A stretch of DNA of 62,037 bases. Source: Sphaeroforma sirkka. Its lineage: Eukaryota > Opisthokonta > Ichthyosporea > Ichthyophonida. A program made the translations under genes and the position numbers. Of the stretch, positions 58,233 to 62,037 are shown in pieces (position 1 is the stretch's first letter; each line of letters begins with the position of its first letter). Below the pieces are notes generated by a model. The model made no database searches. It was not told the origin of the DNA and saw only the letters and a list, made by a program, of their open reading frames with translations. The stretch covers positions 12,501-74,537 of the forward strand of contig LUCW03000450.1 in assembly GCA_001586965.3 (NCBI GenBank), written 5' to 3'.

Positions 58233-58559
58233 GTGACAGCGGGTCACCGAGATTTACGTTTCGGAGACGGAATTGTGGATCAAAGGTCCGTCATGAAAAT
58301 AAATATGGAGAAGTGCATATCATATGGGAGTTTTTTAAAAATAAACTTTGAAAAATTATTTGTCGAAAAAAATACAAAAGGTTGGATTGTCAAAAATGAA
58401 AAATGGATGCTGCCTCCACTCTCCACCGTAAATAATATTGTTTTTTTAAAAACAAACACAAAATTGTACGACTTTGTCTATACGACACCCGTCACTATAA
58501 AACTATTAACGCTCGAGCCCGTGTCCAAAACCGCATCCGATCACACTTCGCAAAGGTAA
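58233..58559 (+). CDS. Unrecognised ORF between inverted repeats
   Basis: About 108 codons including FLKINFEKLFVEKN, WIVKNEKWMLPPL, FLKTNTKLYDFVYTTP, ending near a possible donor (CAAAG GTAAGG). Part of it (LYDFVYTTPVTIKL) lies in an inverted repeat whose other arm is at 59185-59232. No family recognised; it may be a remnant of a transposon gene. Confidence 0.25.
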   Translation: MTAGHRDLRFGDGIVDQRSVMKINMEKCISYGSFLKINFEKLFVEKNTKGWIVKNEKWMLPPLSTVNNIVFLKTNTKLYDFVYTTPVTIKLLTLEPVSKTASDHTSQR

Positions 58560-59232
58560 GGTCGATATTTATGGGCCCACGTAAGGCGACTGTGGCCCAA
58601 GTACCGAACTATCAAGTGTGTACACTTCCCAAAAAAAACTTCACCGATACAACAGTCAAGTATCAGTTTTCGGTACATAATCTTACACCTATCACCTGAA
58701 ATAGAATACAACACCTCAGACAAAGAGAGGGCCAATATTTTGTTAAACCTGTGAGCGTGAATTCGTGGATCTAAAATATCATTTCATAGCTTTGTATGAT
58801 TCATCAGAATGCTATGATAGCCTTTTAAAATAGCTTTGTATGATTCATCAGAACGCTATGATAGCCTTCTAAATTATACAAGAAGAAAAGAAGGCTACGT
58901 ATGTAAAATGAATATGTTCCGTTTGGTTTGCACTGTTCAACAATGTTGAATTTGGTTTTGTCCCGTTCTGTTGTAAATTTTAAATTTCAGGTCCAAGGGA
59001 GTTTGTCCTGTTCTGTGATTTCATTAATCGCATTTTTTTTTAAAAACATGTGTAAATCCAAAACAATTTCACTCGGTTCATATCACCACTGCCGAGGGGT
59101 TGTCTGCCAATGGAAGACTTACCTAACAAAAGTACCCAAATAGAAATAAAACTATTAAAGCAAGAAACAAGCCGGCAAAAATTTCGGGCGTTAATAATTT
59201 TATAGTGACGGGGGTCGTATAGACAAAGTCAT
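58469..59232. repeat. Inverted repeat pair about 700 bp apart
   Basis: ACTTTGTCTATACGAC(A/C)CCC followed by GTCACTATAAAA and TATTAACGC at 58469-58514 recurs in reverse complement at 59185-59232. The region between holds a two-copy 44-bp repeat and weak ORFs. It fits the remains of a small DNA transposon or a fold-back duplication. Confidence 0.75.
58787..58872. repeat. Two-copy 44-bp tandem repeat
   Basis: TAGCTTTGTATGATTCATCA-GAATGCTATGATAGCCTT recurs at 58831 with one substitution (GAAC for GAAT). Each unit contains the near-palindrome CTATGATAG. Confidence 0.9.
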
Positions 59233-59239
59233 ACGAAAA

Positions 59240-60198
59240 ATACGCTTGTGTTTTTTGGTTCATGGCTTTTTGGCATATGCCTAAAAATAAAATAAATAAA
59301 GCATAAAAAAATACAATTTAAAAAAATATCCAGAGTCGCAGACTCGCAGACCTCAGTTGAGTCACAGTCAGGTCACTGAGGTCAGTGAGGTCACACAGTG
59401 GCACTCAGTCTCACTCTCAGCGATCAGACTCTTTGACTCTCAGAGTAATCTTGTGCAGAACAGCAGAACTGCAGATAGTCCATGTGGCATGAGTAATGAC
59501 TGTGTGAGTAAATACCAGAAATTTGGTTCAAGAGTATTCTGTAGCATTGTGATTGACTGATTGACTGATTCAGTGATTCAGTGGACTGATTGTGCAGTAC
59601 AGAGCTACATATAGGAACACTGGAACAGTGGAAACTGGAAATGTGTATGTATGTATGTACATATGTTTAGTCCGATTTGACGATTTCGACACCTGAGTTG
59701 GGAGCAATGTTTTAACCACACAACCAGTGGTTGGCACTTGACAACCCTATCAGATATCTACTCTAGACCATTTTGTGAATGCAGGATTGAGAGCTTAAAG
59801 GAAGAACATGATCAGTATTAGAAGTGAATACTGATTCACTTGGAGTTGAAGGTCTGTTTTTAAAAGCCATGTGCGGGATCAGTGAAATGTATTCACATGT
59901 ATGTGAATACTGAAGCACAATAGGTAATACATAGGTATAGTTTAAAGAAAAAGAAGTGGGATACACAAAGTTAAATACAACAAGAATAGACCACACTGAC
60001 ACACTCACCACAGCGAAGGAGGATCTTGTGGTGGAGTAATAGAGCTTACTCTCTGCGATCATTTCCTGTAAATATCCTGATAGAGTTGAGCACACAACAT
60101 TTGTGTTATTAACTCGCTATCATATCCACATCAGTTCGACACCGGTGACCGGTGTAACAAATCTATGTTCCAGTGTTAAATGTGAAGGAACGGATGAG
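59240..60198. other. No gene recognised; TCAG-rich stretch
   Basis: 59330-59470 is enriched in short GTCAG, GACTC and CAGAC words; 59550-59590 has GATT(G/C)A repeats; 59641-59660 is (TATG)n. The part just left of 60199 should hold the promoter of the next gene. Confidence 0.4.
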
Positions 60199-61138
60199 AT
60201 GCCTTTCCTAATAACTGCCAGGTACATCATCGCCTTCATTTGTCTTTATAGCGCTTTCGGTTCAAAGCCAGAACTTGATTCAAGAAGGTGTACTACGCAA
60301 CTAAACATCGAACCTAACATGCTCCGTGGCTTGTATATGAGCCCATATGATCAGACCGAGTCTGGTGTCTATGGTAATATTATTGTCGACCAAGCTAAAA
60401 CGGATATGCTTATAAACTTCATAAAGAAACACTATCAATTCTCTGAGTTTGTATGATCTGCGACATATATTGCCTGATCCTTCGCTAACCGAGCACCTGG
60501 CTCATTTCATACGTCGAGCACGGAAGTATGGGGTCAAAGAGGTGATCGCAATTGGCTCGACAATAGAAAGCTTTTACAGAGTTCAGAATTACCTAAATAC
60601 ATGCAACGACGACGCACGATTTAACGGGTTACTAACAGAAATCGAGTTCTGGGCTGGCCCTGAGCATCAGCAACAATACAAGAAGTTTGTTAGTTTCCTC
60701 GATGAAATGAAGAGTTTAGGGGTACAGTTCAATGGTAAGAAACTGAGCATTCATGCATATTTGGGGTGGTTAAAAGATTCACCAGGATCTTCAGCAACTG
60801 AAAAAGCTAGTGAAATTGCACGACTAGTAGATAGAGTATACCTTCACTCGTATGTTCGCAGAGGCGACCAAGCCTTTCCCAAAGCAAAGTCGTGCATGTA
60901 CAATTTGGTAGAGGGCAACGCGAACGTGAACATAGTACCTATTCTCAGCGCAGAAGGACCCCAACATCACGCTGATATGCCGTTTCAAGGTAAATACTTC
61001 CGGACGAATGGGATTGAAACAGGCGAAACAATGTACCGTGAAGAATTCGCCGCGGACCCAGTGATTGCAGGGTCTAATATATTTCTCGCCGGTTTTCAAT
61101 ATTACGAGTACCGATATTTGGGCAGATGTTTGGAATAG
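60199..61138 (+). CDS. Secreted TIM-barrel-like protein, one frameshift
   Basis: Starts MPFLITARYIIAFICLYSA, a signal peptide, then LNIEPNMLRGLYMSPYDQTE. The frame shifts at about 60448 (GAGTTTGTATG; one T fewer would restore it) and continues to TAG at 61138, about 312 residues in total. Hydrophobic strands are spaced as in an eight-stranded beta/alpha barrel: GLYMSP, LYDLRHIL, VKEVIAIGS, LLTEIEFW, LSIHAYLGWL, VDRVYLHSY, VNIVPILSAEG and NIFLAGFQYYEY. Acidic residues at strand ends (E in TEIEFW, SAEG) would suit a glycoside hydrolase, but I do not recognise the family. The shift may be a sequencing error, a small unseen intron or a true mutation. Confidence 0.6.
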
Positions 61139-62037
61139 TTTTTTCAAATTTTTCCCACCCGCGACGTCAGGTTGTAGAGCATTCAAATGATCCTCATTTG
61201 ACAGTTTAGCTTTGATCAGTGGGGCTCATTTCAGATCTTACCCAGTATATCAAAATAAATGTACAACACAAAACTAGTGGGACATCTACAAGAGCTCATA
61301 AAAACGATTATGAAAGAATAGCGGATTAAATCACTCTTCAATGTACGTGCCCCTCACCCCTTACGTAAGTTACTTCGTTTGAATTGAAATTGCTGTTTTA
61401 CGGAACCCGCTCAACCCGAAAATTTGCACCGACATACAGAAGAGGCTTCGCGCGCCTAAATTGATATTGCCAAATATGTAAAGTTAGTCTGAAAAGGTTC
61501 AAGACCCAACAAGGCCGAGGGCCAAGGTCCTAAGGCGCCCCAAGCCCCAAGGCCTACGAGACTGCATAAGAGGGTCCTGAAAAATATTACTCTCGACATC
61601 CTGTCACTGGGAGAGTGCGAGTCCTTTTACACACGGGATGGTCTTTGATGATGATAACGTGCTGATATCAGACGAGTAGAGGGGGAGTGCTATAAATTGT
61701 AGTTGCAAGTAGGATGAACGCATGGCAACAACCCTTGTCAGATACTGTCATTACCAATTGTTGGTATAGTTAACAGAAAAGAGTCTCTCACATCGTAATT
61801 TGGATATTTTTTTCAAGAACTACTTTTGTGTTCTAAACAACACTGAATGTTACGTTGATGGCTGATACGTTTGAGTTGTGAGAAAGCGGTCACTATGCCG
61901 TTTCGACGCGGAAAGTATCTATACTTCACGGAGGAGGGACTGAACAACATTCAAAATCATAAATACAAGTATGTGAAGAGAAGGATTGATACGTAGTATG
62001 TACTAAGAGCATATATGGTAGCGAATATGAACATTTT
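61139..62037. other. No gene recognised at the right end
   Basis: A short GC-rich run with CCAAGGCC-type repeats at 61500-61560. A possible 3' UTR of the preceding gene at the left. An ORF start (MPFRRGKYLYFTEEGL) at about 61894 could belong to a gene beginning near the window edge, but it is too short to judge. Confidence 0.35.

Noticed and set aside
61500..61560. Possible rRNA fragment (GC-rich CCAAGGCC text)
   Set aside because: Only short low-complexity repeats of CCAAGG; no conserved rRNA segment recognised.

Overview
This is nuclear DNA of a eukaryote. Three host genes can be assembled exon by exon with GT-AG introns: an Erv1/ALR-type sulfhydryl oxidase (minus, 1503-4567), ribosomal protein eL15 (minus, 9628-10901) and a BET protein with two bromodomains and an ET domain (plus, 14806-20039, possibly with a long upstream exon from 11944). 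BD1-BD2-ET is the animal/fungal/unicellular-holozoan layout. With the repeat-rich introns and the mix of retroelements this suggests a unicellular opisthokont, perhaps an ichthyosporean-like holozoan. That placement is inference; no rRNA or organelle gene settles it.

1-22 kb is the gene-bearing part. Its introns and spacers hold many simple repeats: a 10-bp minisatellite in ERV1 intron 1, TA/TATG tracts at 5-6.2 kb, and a two-level minisatellite in the first BET intron. A signal-peptide-bearing, probable TIM-barrel protein lies at the right end (60199-61138).

22.7-57 kb is a stack of retrotransposons whose order can be read from target-site duplications. A Ty1/copia relic (22896-35468) is split by gypsy-like element A (25065-33249, TSD GGCT). 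An inverted relative of A, element B (35468-39850 and 55855-57009), carries a solo LTR (38922-39383, TSD TAGG). B is also split by element C (39851-55854, TSD GAAG), and the 3' LTR of C is split by element D (40418-48371, TSD GCCT).

The most interesting signal is in A, B, C and D. All are LTR elements with a DDE-type integrase, but between RNase H and integrase each encodes a domain resembling phage Dam-type N6-adenine methyltransferase, with a DxFA motif and an NPP(W/C/S) motif. I know this domain from DIRS-type tyrosine-recombinase elements, not as a standard part of Ty3/gypsy elements. The A/B/C lineage is also unusual in its protease: A and C read D-P-G where D-T/S-G is expected, and the aligned B motif has lost the Asp. 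An antisense tRNA-like Pol III unit sits inside the gag of A, and the LTR of D carries a run of four hairpins. Many ORF breaks fall at homopolymers, so some apparent decay may be sequencing error.
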